Positions 45,520 through 53,522 of a DNA stretch of 64,000 nucleotides are shown here, one piece after another. Source of the stretch: Leptospira licerasiae serovar Varillal str. VAR 010. GTDB taxonomy: Bacteria; Spirochaetota; Leptospiria; Leptospirales; Leptospiraceae. The stretch spans positions 186,001 through 250,000 of the forward strand of contig NZ_AHOO02000013.1 in assembly GCF_000244755.1 (NCBI RefSeq), read 5' to 3'. The position numbers and the translations under genes were made by a program. The stretch's first letter is position 1. Each line of letters begins with the position of its first letter. Below the pieces are notes generated by a model. The model had not been told where the DNA came from. It did no database searches and saw only the letters and a list, made by a program, of their open reading frames with translations.

Positions 45520-47526
45520 ATGCCTAAATTCCATTTAAAAGATAGGTATGTTTCCCTTATAGGACTATTGGTCCTGGGGATTTTGATGGGAGCCTTCGCT
45601 TCTTCTTGCAGTAGCAAAGAAGGGGAGACGACGGAAGGTTTTGCTCATGTGGTAATGGTGGATAATGCATTTTCTCCCCCTATGCAAAAGATTCCAATCG
45701 GCGGTCAGATCGAATTTATAAATTCAGGGGCCAACCCTCATAATGCGATCGCAGTAGATAAGTCTTGGTCTACCGAAAAAAGTTACGGTAATATCGTGAT
45801 GCCAAGGGGCGCAAAGGTAAAGATCACTTATCCTAAGGAAGGTGTTTTTCCCTATTATTGCAGCTTTCACGCTTCTCCCGACGGCAAAAGCGGAATGGTA
45901 GGAGATATCGTAGTAGGTAATGCTGCTTATAATCCTGCAGCAAGAGCAGGTAAGGATTGGAAAGTCGCTGAAAAATTTTCCGGAACCACTCGTAAGGTCC
46001 CACAAATGTATCCGACTATCCAAAACGCAGTGGATGCAGCCGCTCCTGGCGATCTTATACTCATCGACGAAGGCGTATACTACGAAGAAGTCGTGGTAAC
46101 TACTCCTTCTATTACCTTAAGAGGAACGGATAGGAACAAAGTAATCTTAGACGGTCAGTTCCAAAGAGCGAACGGTGTGATCGTAGTGGGCGCAAACGGT
46201 GTTGCGGTAGAGAACATGACCGCAAGAAACGCCACCTTAAACGGTTTCTTTTGGACGGGTGTAAAAGGGTATAGAGGTTCTTACATCACCGCTTACAATA
46301 ACGGAGACTATGGGATCTATGCCTTCGATTCAATTAACGGAGTATTAGAACATTCTTATGCTTCCGGATCTCCTGACGCAGGGATCTACGTAGGACAGTG
46401 TTATCCTTGTAAATCGATCCTTTATGACGTTATCTCCGAGAATAGCGCCTTAGGTTATTCCGGAACGAATGCTGGGGGAGAATTATATATCCTCAGTTCC
46501 ATCTGGAGGAATAACATAGTAGGTTTAGGGCCGAATTCCCTGGATAGGGAACTTCTTCCTCCGGAAAGAGAAACGTATATCATCGGGAATTTAATCTACG
46601 ATAATAATAACTTAACCGCGCCGATCAAACCATTGGAGTATCCTACCTACGGAACCGGGATATTGATCGCCGGAGGTTTACATAACGTTATCAAGAATAA
46701 TGTGGTTATCGGACATGATAACTACGGGATCGCGATCTTTCCTAACCTGGACGAAAATTTCTGGTTCTCCCATAAGAACGTTGTGGAAGGGAATATAGTT
46801 CATTCTTCCGGTTTTGGGGATTTGACTCTTGCAGGACCGATCAGCATCGGCAACTGTTTCTCCGATAACAAATACCAGACCTCAATTCCGCCTTTATTAG
46901 AAAAAACGAATTCTTGCGCTTCGGGGATCAGATTCCCTATGGGTGGAGAACTTTTTTCGGCGTATAATGCACTCTCTCTGATGGTGGATGCTACTCACGG
47001 AAATTATCCGAGCGGGGATTGGAAGAACCAGCCGGTTCCTCCACCTCAAACGAATATGCCTGGCGGAGTTGCAGCGCAGGTAAAACCTGCTATCCATCCT
47101 TTCGAAGATTTCGGTTTGGATTTGGACAAAGTAAAACTTCCGGAAGAAGCTGCTAAAATTCTCGCGGAAAGAAAGCCTAAATTCGGCGACGTTCTGGGCG
47201 GATTCTCGGTTCCAAAACCTTTGGACATTCAGATCGTGTTATTCCGTTGGTTCGGATATTTACTTCCGCTTCTTCTTTACGTATGTTTGGTCAGCTTGAG
47301 TGTTTATGACCTGGTTTCCAAATCAGGAACAAGCATCGGCAAATACGTTTGGTTGGCGTTCGTTTCCTTAGTGCCGTATATCGGAGGAGGGGCTTACCTT
47401 CTTTCGGGCAAATCTTTTTATCCTAAATACCTGAGATTCACTCTTGTATTTGCGGGGTTCGGAGCTTCCTTAGCCTTCATTCTCTACCTTGCATTTACCA
47501 TCGTAGGGAACGTCGGAGAGGGTTGA
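45520..47526 (+). CDS. Lipoprotein: cupredoxin + beta-helix + membrane domain
   Basis: 668 aa from ATG 45520 (GGAG 6 nt upstream). Lipobox GAFASSC (Cys30). Residues about 40-135 are a type 1 copper (plastocyanin-like) domain with ligands His74 (NPHNAIAV), Cys114, His117 (YYCSFHASP) and Met126 (GMVGDIVV). Residues about 155-480 are a right-handed parallel beta-helix like NosD/pectate lyase (APGDLILIDEGVYYEEVVV, ITLRGTDRNKVILDG, NGVAVENMTARNA, IIGNLIYDNNN). The C-terminal 90 residues have three membrane spans and resemble the next gene. Probably an electron-transfer or copper-handling protein; function unproven. Confidence 0.82.
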   Translation: MPKFHLKDRYVSLIGLLVLGILMGAFASSCSSKEGETTEGFAHVVMVDNAFSPPMQKIPIGGQIEFINSGANPHNAIAVDKSWSTEKSYGNIVMPRGAKVKITYPKEGVFPYYCSFHASPDGKSGMVGDIVVGNAAYNPAARAGKDWKVAEKFSGTTRKVPQMYPTIQNAVDAAAPGDLILIDEGVYYEEVVVTTPSITLRGTDRNKVILDGQFQRANGVIVVGANGVAVENMTARNATLNGFFWTGVKGYRGSYITAYNNGDYGIYAFDSINGVLEHSYASGSPDAGIYVGQCYPCKSILYDVISENSALGYSGTNAGGELYILSSIWRNNIVGLGPNSLDRELLPPERETYIIGNLIYDNNNLTAPIKPLEYPTYGTGILIAGGLHNVIKNNVVIGHDNYGIAIFPNLDENFWFSHKNVVEGNIVHSSGFGDLTLAGPISIGNCFSDNKYQTSIPPLLEKTNSCASGIRFPMGGELFSAYNALSLMVDATHGNYPSGDWKNQPVPPPQTNMPGGVAAQVKPAIHPFEDFGLDLDKVKLPEEAAKILAERKPKFGDVLGGFSVPKPLDIQIVLFRWFGYLLPLLLYVCLVSLSVYDLVSKSGTSIGKYVWLAFVSLVPYIGGGAYLLSGKSFYPKYLRFTLVFAGFGASLAFILYLAFTIVGNVGEG

Positions 47527-47576
47527 TCTCGGGAAATTAGATAAATTAGAATTTTAGAATATTATAAGGAGTTTTT

Positions 47577-47891
47577 ATGGAAACTACTCAATTTTACGAT
47601 CCAGGATTTTTTACCTTACTTTTCAACTTTTACGGATACTATATTTTCTACATTTTATTCGCTCTATGGGCGCCTTTAGCTCTGATAGATTTGTCTAAAA
47701 GGGAAGATGTGGACGCCAAGAAAGGAAGTTTATGGACTGCTGCCATCATTCTTGTTCCTTTATTCGGGGCGGGAGCTTATCATATAGTCGGCGGTTCTAA
47801 AATACCTTCTTGGGCAAAGAACAGCCTTGTGTATGGTGGGATCGGTCTTTTGATTTTAACACTCTTGATCTCCACTATCGCAAGATTCTAA
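47577..47891 (+). CDS. Small membrane protein, PLDc_N-like
   Basis: 104 aa, ATG with AAGGAG 7 nt upstream. Three membrane spans with the pattern FALWAPLALIDLSKRED..., IILVPLFGAGAYHIVGGSKIP, then a last hydrophobic helix. It resembles the phospholipase-D N-terminal membrane domain family and, clearly, the C-terminus of the preceding protein (LVPYIGGGAYLLSGKSFYP). No catalytic motif. Lies between the cupredoxin and multicopper oxidase genes, so it may anchor a partner of either. Confidence 0.7.
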   Translation: METTQFYDPGFFTLLFNFYGYYIFYILFALWAPLALIDLSKREDVDAKKGSLWTAAIILVPLFGAGAYHIVGGSKIPSWAKNSLVYGGIGLLILTLLISTIARF

Positions 47892-47907
47892 TAGACGGAA
47901 AAGTAAT

Positions 47908-48942
47908 ATGAATCGGAAGGATTTCCTTCGTTGGTTAGGAATAGGCGGTGCCGGACTCGCAGCCGGAACCGGGATCGCCGGAATTACCTCGGGCAAAAAA
48001 GAGGATCCGCTTTGTAGGACCGGATCTTCCGTTCTTGGGCAGACATCTTCTTCGCCGAATCCTTCTATCCGACTACCAGGATCTATAGGTGGGAATTCCT
48101 ACGGAAGTATGATCCATCCTCCTATGTTCGCAGACTCTGCGTTCTTATCTAGGATGGAATTACATTCTAACATACCTCAGGCTCCTTCCGGCTCTAAGTT
48201 CAGCTCAGAGATTAATATTATAGAAATGCCATTAACTGTGGCTCATAATACTGTCGTGGATGCCTGGACCTTCGACGGTGTTGTTCCTGGCAAGGTGATC
48301 CGTGCAAGACTTGGCCAGGAGATGGAACTTCTTTTTAGAAATCACTCCAATCATCCTCACTCAGTCCATTTTCACGGTACTCATGATCCTCAGCAGGATG
48401 GTTGGGAACCTATCGCTCCGGGTGCAGAAAAAATATACAAGATCACTGCAGGTCCGATCGGTTTTCATCCTTATCATTGCCATGTTCCTCCTTTAGCAAG
48501 CCATATGTCCAAAGGTTTGTATGGGGGATTCATAGTGGATCCTCCCGGTGGGAGACCTCCTGCGTTAGAGTTTATGTTAATACTTGCAGGTTGGGATCTA
48601 AACGAGTCTGGAAGAAACGATATATATGCTTGGAATGGGATCGCAGGATTTTACGATCGTTTTCCGATCAAAGTCCCTGTAGGAAAAAAGGTAAGACTGT
48701 ATATCGCAAATATGACTGAACATGATCCGATAGCTTCTTTTCATCTTCATTCTCAAACGTTCGATGTATATAGGACTGGAACCAAATTGGTGCCTGACGA
48801 ACATACCGACGTGATCACACTCGGCCAGACGGAAAGAGCGATTGTGGAATTTACTCTTACCAAACGAGGAAGATACATGTTCCATCCTCACCAAACACAT
48901 ATGGCGGATCGAGGAGCAATGGGTTGGATAGTGGCAGTATGA
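47908..48942 (+). CDS. Two-domain multicopper oxidase (nitrite-reductase/laccase type)
   Basis: 344 aa. The N-terminus is a Tat-like signal (RKDFLRWLGIGGAGLAAG) with RK rather than RR. Copper motifs: HPHSVHFHGTHD (about 149-160), GFHPYHCHVPPLASHM (type 1 Cys191, His199, Met200) in domain 1, then FHLHSQTF and MFHPHQTHMADRG in domain 2. This is the two-cupredoxin layout of NirK and small laccases, which work as trimers. Whether the substrate is nitrite, oxygen/phenols or Cu(I) cannot be decided from motifs. It lies in one operon with the cupredoxin protein and SCO factor; the SCO start overlaps its stop (ATGA). Confidence 0.85.
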   Translation: MNRKDFLRWLGIGGAGLAAGTGIAGITSGKKEDPLCRTGSSVLGQTSSSPNPSIRLPGSIGGNSYGSMIHPPMFADSAFLSRMELHSNIPQAPSGSKFSSEINIIEMPLTVAHNTVVDAWTFDGVVPGKVIRARLGQEMELLFRNHSNHPHSVHFHGTHDPQQDGWEPIAPGAEKIYKITAGPIGFHPYHCHVPPLASHMSKGLYGGFIVDPPGGRPPALEFMLILAGWDLNESGRNDIYAWNGIAGFYDRFPIKVPVGKKVRLYIANMTEHDPIASFHLHSQTFDVYRTGTKLVPDEHTDVITLGQTERAIVEFTLTKRGRYMFHPHQTHMADRGAMGWIVAV

Positions 48943-49547
48943 ATTTTTTAAAATCGAATTATAAAAATATAATTTATTCTCTTTTGATCCTTGGGGTCGG
49001 CTTCGGTGTCGGATATTATATGAAGAAAAAACCTTCTTCTAAATTCGCCTCGGAAGCTCCGGTAGCGGAATGGAAAACGGCAATCCTAAAGGATACGGAA
49101 GGAAGATCCGTCCACCCGGCGGAACTGCCCGGGAATTTGTTCGTAGTTTATTTCGGATTCTCTCATTGTCCCGATATGTGTCCTATGGCATTGAACGATA
49201 TAGAGAACGCATTTACATCCTTAAAAGAAGATTCTAAAAATGTCACTCCCGTCTTTATCACTATCGATCCTGAAAGGGACACCCCGGAAGTATTAAGAAA
49301 ATATATCTCTCATTTTCCCGGAAAAGAGCTCGTAGCTTTGACCGGCGGAAAGGACCAGATAGGAGAATTGCAGAAAGGATTCGGAGTGTTCTCTCAGAAG
49401 ACGCAAAATCCGCAAGCGAGTGGAGAATATGGAATGGATCATACTCTCTTCATTTATTTGGTAGATAAAACCGGAAATGTCTTAAGAGCCTATCCGACTG
49501 GGATCAAGGGAGAGGAACTTGCAAAAGAGATCAAGGAGCTCTTATGA
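48939..49547 (+). CDS. SCO1/SenC family copper chaperone
   Basis: 202 aa from ATG 48939. One N-terminal membrane span (YSLLILGVGFGVGYYM), then a thioredoxin-fold periplasmic domain. Copper-binding CPDMC (Cys77/Cys81 in FGFSHCPDMCPMAL) and the distant His in GMDHTLF (about 168) are all present, with VFITIDPERDTPEVL. SCO proteins load CuA of cytochrome oxidase or related copper sites. Here it is the last gene after the multicopper oxidase, so it probably serves that enzyme or the cupredoxin. Confidence 0.93.
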   Translation: MNFLKSNYKNIIYSLLILGVGFGVGYYMKKKPSSKFASEAPVAEWKTAILKDTEGRSVHPAELPGNLFVVYFGFSHCPDMCPMALNDIENAFTSLKEDSKNVTPVFITIDPERDTPEVLRKYISHFPGKELVALTGGKDQIGELQKGFGVFSQKTQNPQASGEYGMDHTLFIYLVDKTGNVLRAYPTGIKGEELAKEIKELL

Positions 49548-49589
49548 TCTTTTAAAACGTTCTGCGTTTACCGTGAGCTCTGCACGATA

Positions 49590-49931
49590 TTATTCTTTAT
49601 CATAAAAAGCGAATACAACTGCGAGGATCACCAGAAAGAAGCTTACTGCGTGATTCCATTTCATTTTTTCCTTTAAAACTAAAATTGCAAATCCCACAAA
49701 AATGGTGATAGTTATAACTTCCTGTAGTATCTTGAGTTGGAAACCGCTTAAGCCATCTTCCGCATAACCGATCCGATTAGCAGGGACCATAAGGCAATAT
49801 TCTAAAAAAGCAATTCCCCAAGAGATCAGAATAGTCTTCCAGATCGGAACATCCTTCCAAAACTTCAAATGACCGTACCAAGCAAAGGTCATGAATAAAT
49901 TGGAAAGTGTAAGTAATAGAAAAGTCCTCAT
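49590..49931 (-). CDS. DMT-superfamily small membrane protein (DUF486)
   Basis: 113 aa from ATG 49931; the frame extends to 49982, but that runs into the upstream terminator. Four membrane spans. The N-terminus MRTFLLLTLSNLFMTFAWYG and HLKFW, EYCLMVPANRIGY, and LKILQEVITITIF are typical of DUF486. Function unknown in the family, small-multidrug-resistance-like fold. Separated from the hsp20 genes by a terminator. Confidence 0.85.
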   Translation of the reverse strand: MRTFLLLTLSNLFMTFAWYGHLKFWKDVPIWKTILISWGIAFLEYCLMVPANRIGYAEDGLSGFQLKILQEVITITIFVGFAILVLKEKMKWNHAVSFFLVILAVVFAFYDKE

Positions 49932-49964
49932 AAATCCAGGAAATTCGAAAGTAAGAATGGAGGC

Positions 49965-49994
49965 AAAAAAAAACCGGACCAAAAGCCCGGTTTA
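49965..49994 (-). terminator. Terminator of the hsp20 operon
   Basis: On the minus strand, AAACCGG-GCTTTTGGT-CCGGTTT (7-bp perfect arms) is followed by a T-run of about ten. It lies 26 bp after the second hsp20 stop. Confidence 0.9.
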
Positions 49995-50019
49995 CAAGTA
50001 AGGATTTGCTGAAAAACAA

Positions 50020-50415
50020 TTAGTTAGTTTTTACCTCTATCTTTTTGCTTAAAGGTTTCTTTCTAGGGAGTTTGAGTTGTAGGACCCCGTTTTTAAGAAC
50101 TGCGGAAATTTTTTCTTCATCCACAGGTTCAGATACAAGGAAAGTCCTTTTATAATCTCCGGTCCCATACTCCGAATACCTTAAGTTTCCTTTAGGTTCG
50201 GAAATGTTGGTTTTTGCGGAGATCCTAAGCTCGTCCTTCTCTAAAGAAATTTCCAGATCGGACTCTTTTACTCCCGGAAGATCCAGAATTAGTAGATGTT
50301 CTTCTTCATTGGAATAAAGGTCTGTAGAAGGAGTATAAGTCGGTCTCGGTCTTTGGATCTTCTCCTGTTCTGTTGCCGATTTATCTTCTGTTTTTAGTAA
50401 TTCTGATACGCTCAT
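50020..50415 (-). CDS. Hsp20/alpha-crystallin small heat-shock protein
   Basis: 131 aa. ATP-independent holdase that binds unfolding proteins. The alpha-crystallin domain covers about 30-125: EHLLILDLPGVKESDLEISLEKDELRI, YKRTFLVSEPVDEEKISAVLKNGVLQLKLPRKK. The A-x-x-x-n-G-v-L signature is AVLKNGVLQL. The N-terminal arm is short and polar. Second gene of a CIRCE-controlled pair, 11 bp after its paralogue. Confidence 0.93.
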   Translation of the reverse strand: MSVSELLKTEDKSATEQEKIQRPRPTYTPSTDLYSNEEEHLLILDLPGVKESDLEISLEKDELRISAKTNISEPKGNLRYSEYGTGDYKRTFLVSEPVDEEKISAVLKNGVLQLKLPRKKPLSKKIEVKTN

Positions 50416-50426
50416 TTTTTTTCTCC

Positions 50427-50834
50427 TTATGCCTTTGCTTCGATACGGATCTTTCTTGGTTTTTCGCTCTCTAGAATTGGAAGCTCTAAGGTCAAAACTC
50501 CGTCTTTTACGGATGCTTCTACCTTTTCAGAATCTACTGCTACCGGCAGTTCTAGTCTGCGTTGGAATTTGCCTCTGGCTCTCTCTATTCTGCGCGGCCT
50601 ATCTTGTGTGTATTCCTTCCACTCGCCTGAGATGGTAAGAAGGTTATGAGCCACAGTGATGTCCAGATCCTCGGGAGAAAGGCCCGGAACCTCGGCAGTT
50701 ACTGAGATCTTGTCTTGGTCCGTATAGACATTTAGAGCAGGATAAACCTGTCCACCTTCTGAGACTGGATCGAATAAATTATGGAATCTATTTTGAATTC
50801 TTCTGACTTCGCTAAAAAAATTTGGGGTTCTCAT
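50427..50834 (-). CDS. Hsp20/alpha-crystallin small heat-shock protein
   Basis: 135 aa from ATG 50834, which has GGAGG 5 nt upstream; a start ten codons earlier would lie inside the CIRCE operator. Alpha-crystallin domain with YPALNVYTDQDKISVTAEVPG, DLDITVAHNLLTISGEW, FQRRLELPVAVDSEKVEASVKDGVLTLELP (residues in part) and the signature ASVKDGVLTL. The N-terminal arm has FFSEVRRIQNRFHNLFDP, typical of class A Hsp20. First gene after the tandem CIRCE elements. Confidence 0.94.
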   Translation of the reverse strand: MRTPNFFSEVRRIQNRFHNLFDPVSEGGQVYPALNVYTDQDKISVTAEVPGLSPEDLDITVAHNLLTISGEWKEYTQDRPRRIERARGKFQRRLELPVAVDSEKVEASVKDGVLTLELPILESEKPRKIRIEAKA

Positions 50835-50853
50835 TATCGCCTCCTGGGCATAT

Positions 50854-50880
50854 TTAGCACTCATGTATATAGAGTGCTAA
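50854..50880. promoter_or_regulatory. CIRCE element 1 (HrcA operator)
   Basis: TTAGCACTC-N9-GAGTGCTAA, identical to the CIRCE consensus with the required 9-bp spacer. It lies 20 bp upstream of the hsp20 start, in the 5'-UTR or promoter, so HrcA should repress the pair until heat shock. Confidence 0.96.
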
Positions 50881-50914
50881 ATATAAAAAAAGGTTTCAAC
50901 TATTTTTTAAAAAA

Positions 50915-50941
50915 TTAGCACTTTTTTAAAAAGAGTGCTAA
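50915..50941. promoter_or_regulatory. CIRCE element 2 (HrcA operator)
   Basis: TTAGCACTT-N9-GAGTGCTAA, one mismatch from consensus. Its centre is 61 bp from that of element 1, so the two flank the probable promoter (TTGAAA on the minus strand at 50900-50895). Double operators suggest tight control or looping. Confidence 0.93.
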
Positions 50942-51089
50942 TTGGGGGAAGGGCCCAAATCCGGTCGATTCTTGCCCAAAACAGGCTTTTGGAAGCAAAA
51001 AAGAAGATATTCCATTTCCGGTTCGGAAGTAAGATTAGCCGAAATTTTAGACTTCTTAGGCATTTCTTTCAGACCAGAAAGGAGAAATT

Positions 51090-51953
51090 TTGAACCCGGA
51101 GCCCAATCTGAAAAAGAACAGAATACTTTTGATCCGTTGTAAAGATGAGGCAGGACTGATCCATCGGATCACCGGCTTTTTGGCGAATATCGGTGCCAAT
51201 ATAGTCGGGAACCAGGAGTTCGTGGAACCGCTGGAGAAAGTATTCTTCATGAGAACTGAATATTCTTTGGAGAACGACGCTAAAGAAGAAGGTTTGATTT
51301 CCGAACTTGCAAAAATCCTTCCGAAAGACGCAGTTCTTACTTTATCGAACCCAAGACTTCCTAAAGTGGTTTTACTCGCCACCAAGGAGCCTCATTGTTT
51401 GGGTGATATTCTTCTTCGCTGGAGATATGGAGAATTGCCCATGGAACTTTTGGGTGTAGTCTCTAATCACGAAGTTTTAGGGGACTTAGTACGGGATTTT
51501 AAACTTCCTTTTCATTGTATTTCTAGTGAAGGATTGAGTAGGGAAGAACATGAGAATCGACTGGATTCTTATTTGAAAATGTTCCAACCGGATTGGATAG
51601 TTCTCGCAAAATATATGAGAATACTCACTCCCGAATTCGTAAAAAAATGGGAACATCGTATATTAAATATCCATCATTCGTTTTTACCTGCGTTCGTCGG
51701 GGCGAAACCGTACGAACAAGCATATAAACGCGGAGTTAAGATCATAGGCGGGACAGCTCATATCGTGACTGAAAATTTGGATGAAGGACCTATTTTAGTT
51801 CAGGACGTCTGTCATGTGGACCACGGTTATTCTCCTGAACGTTTGGTTTTATACGGAAGAGATCTGGAGAAGGTAGTCTTGTCTAAGGCTCTACGTCTAC
51901 TTTTGGAAGATAGAGTGATGATCTTTCAAAATAGAACGGTCATTTTCGAATAG
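51090..51953 (+). CDS. purU: Formyltetrahydrofolate deformylase
   Basis: 287 aa, TTG start at 51090 with AGGAG 7 nt upstream. Hydrolyses 10-formyl-THF to formate and THF, balancing one-carbon pools. N-terminal ACT domain (ILLIRCKDEAGLIHRITGFLANIGANIV), then the formyltransferase-like domain with LGVVSNHEVL, LAKYMRILTPEFV and the catalytic site ILNIHHSFLPAFVGAKPYEQA, followed by IGGTAHIVTENLDEGPIL with the active Asp in the usual place. Confidence 0.95.
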   Translation: MNPEPNLKKNRILLIRCKDEAGLIHRITGFLANIGANIVGNQEFVEPLEKVFFMRTEYSLENDAKEEGLISELAKILPKDAVLTLSNPRLPKVVLLATKEPHCLGDILLRWRYGELPMELLGVVSNHEVLGDLVRDFKLPFHCISSEGLSREEHENRLDSYLKMFQPDWIVLAKYMRILTPEFVKKWEHRILNIHHSFLPAFVGAKPYEQAYKRGVKIIGGTAHIVTENLDEGPILVQDVCHVDHGYSPERLVLYGRDLEKVVLSKALRLLLEDRVMIFQNRTVIFE

Positions 51954-51991
51954 ATTATATACTACTATAATATTAGGTTTTTAGAACATAT

Positions 51992-53398
51992 ATGAAATTG
52001 AAATACTTAGGCTTTATTTTTTCCTTACTGTTAGCTTGTATTCCTCCGGTGTTTTCCTTTTACGGTTATGTTCCTCAGCCCGTCGGGGCAATGTTTTTTA
52101 TATTCCTGATTGCTGCAGGATTATGGATCTTCGAGATTATTCCGGGTCACGCAACTTCTATTCTGATCATATTTGCCGAGATCATCCTTTTTTCGAATCC
52201 GGGTAAATGGGAATTTTTGAAACAATACGCAGGGCCTGGAAAACCGAATCCACCAGCTGTGTTCTTAGCGTCGCTTGCCGATTCAGCGGTCGTCCTATTC
52301 TTAGGAAGTTTTGCGTTAGCTAAGTCTTGTGTAAAAGTAGGGGTGGATCGTTGGTTGGCAAATCGGGTTTTGCCTTATTTCGGGACTTCCCCAAAATACG
52401 TTCTACTAGGGCTCATGTGTATTACTGCGACAATTTCCCTTTGGATGAGTAATACCGCCACAGCATCTTTGATGATCGCTTTAGTGTTCCCATTGCTGAT
52501 GGTCTTGGATAAGGATGAAAAATTTAGAAAAGCGGTCCTGATCGGGATCCCATTTGCAGCGAATTTAGGGGGGATCGGAACTCCGATCGGTTCTCCGCCG
52601 AATGTGATCGCATTCGCTAATTTGAAAAATCAGGGATATGGGGATTATATTTCTTTCGGGAGCTGGATGTTTGTTGCGGTTCCACTTTTGATCATTCTAC
52701 TTTTTGCAGCCTGGCTTTGGCTTCTACGCGCATTTCCTGCAAGCGATGGTTTAACACTTTCTCTTCGTTATGAAACTATTTCGGAAGAAGGTTCGGAGAA
52801 AAAGCTCAGATTTGTTTTGTTTGGGTTTTTGTGTACGGTACTTCTATGGTTGACCGAATCATTTCATGGAATTCCTGCAGGAGTTGTGGCTTTATTTCCG
52901 CTTCTTCTTTTTACTTCGTTTGGAATATTAGAATCCAATGATTTACGTTCTTTGGAATGGGATGTTTTGATCTTAGTTGCAGGAGGGATCGCTCTAGGCA
53001 CAGGGATAGAAAAAAGCGGGGCAGGGATATGGTTCGGAGAATTGATCGGCAAACAAGCAGGCCCGGGAGAAAGTCTTTGGGTGCTTGGTATCTTCTTTTC
53101 GATCGGACTTTTTCTTTCTACGTTCTTATCCAATACTGCCACCGCAAATCTTTTAGTTCCATTGGCCCTTCCCGTCGCAGCATTATTACTTCCTGGAAAT
53201 GAATCTTATGCGATCCAATTAGTTTTAGGATCTGCGTTAGGTGCGTCTTTGGCAATGTCGTTACCTGTATCCACTCCTCCGAATGCCGTGGCCTATGCCG
53301 TAGGAGGTTTTGAGATCAAGGATATGGCTAAAGTGGGTGTGAGGATCGGACTTTTGGGACTGGTTCTGGTCCTTTTGGGATTTTTGATCTTTCAGTGA
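51992..53398 (+). CDS. DASS (SLC13) family sodium:carboxylate/anion symporter
   Basis: 468 aa, about eleven membrane spans. Both SNT sodium/substrate motifs of the family are seen: WMSNTATASLMIAL and FLSNTATANLLVPL, each followed by the partner NLGGIGTPIGSPPN and MSLPVSTPPNAVAYA. This family moves dicarboxylates, citrate, sulphate or phosphate with Na+. The substrate is not clear. It follows purU by 38 bp and may share its transcript. Confidence 0.9.
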   Translation: MKLKYLGFIFSLLLACIPPVFSFYGYVPQPVGAMFFIFLIAAGLWIFEIIPGHATSILIIFAEIILFSNPGKWEFLKQYAGPGKPNPPAVFLASLADSAVVLFLGSFALAKSCVKVGVDRWLANRVLPYFGTSPKYVLLGLMCITATISLWMSNTATASLMIALVFPLLMVLDKDEKFRKAVLIGIPFAANLGGIGTPIGSPPNVIAFANLKNQGYGDYISFGSWMFVAVPLLIILLFAAWLWLLRAFPASDGLTLSLRYETISEEGSEKKLRFVLFGFLCTVLLWLTESFHGIPAGVVALFPLLLFTSFGILESNDLRSLEWDVLILVAGGIALGTGIEKSGAGIWFGELIGKQAGPGESLWVLGIFFSIGLFLSTFLSNTATANLLVPLALPVAALLLPGNESYAIQLVLGSALGASLAMSLPVSTPPNAVAYAVGGFEIKDMAKVGVRIGLLGLVLVLLGFLIFQ

Positions 53399-53522
53399 GC
53401 TTGTGCTGAAATTGCCTTGAAAGGGTATTATCTAAGAATAAACGATAAAAAAACAGGAATGATCCTAACGCGGATTAGATGAAAATTTTGGAAATACAAG
53501 TTAGTTGCTTGTTGTTTCGTGC

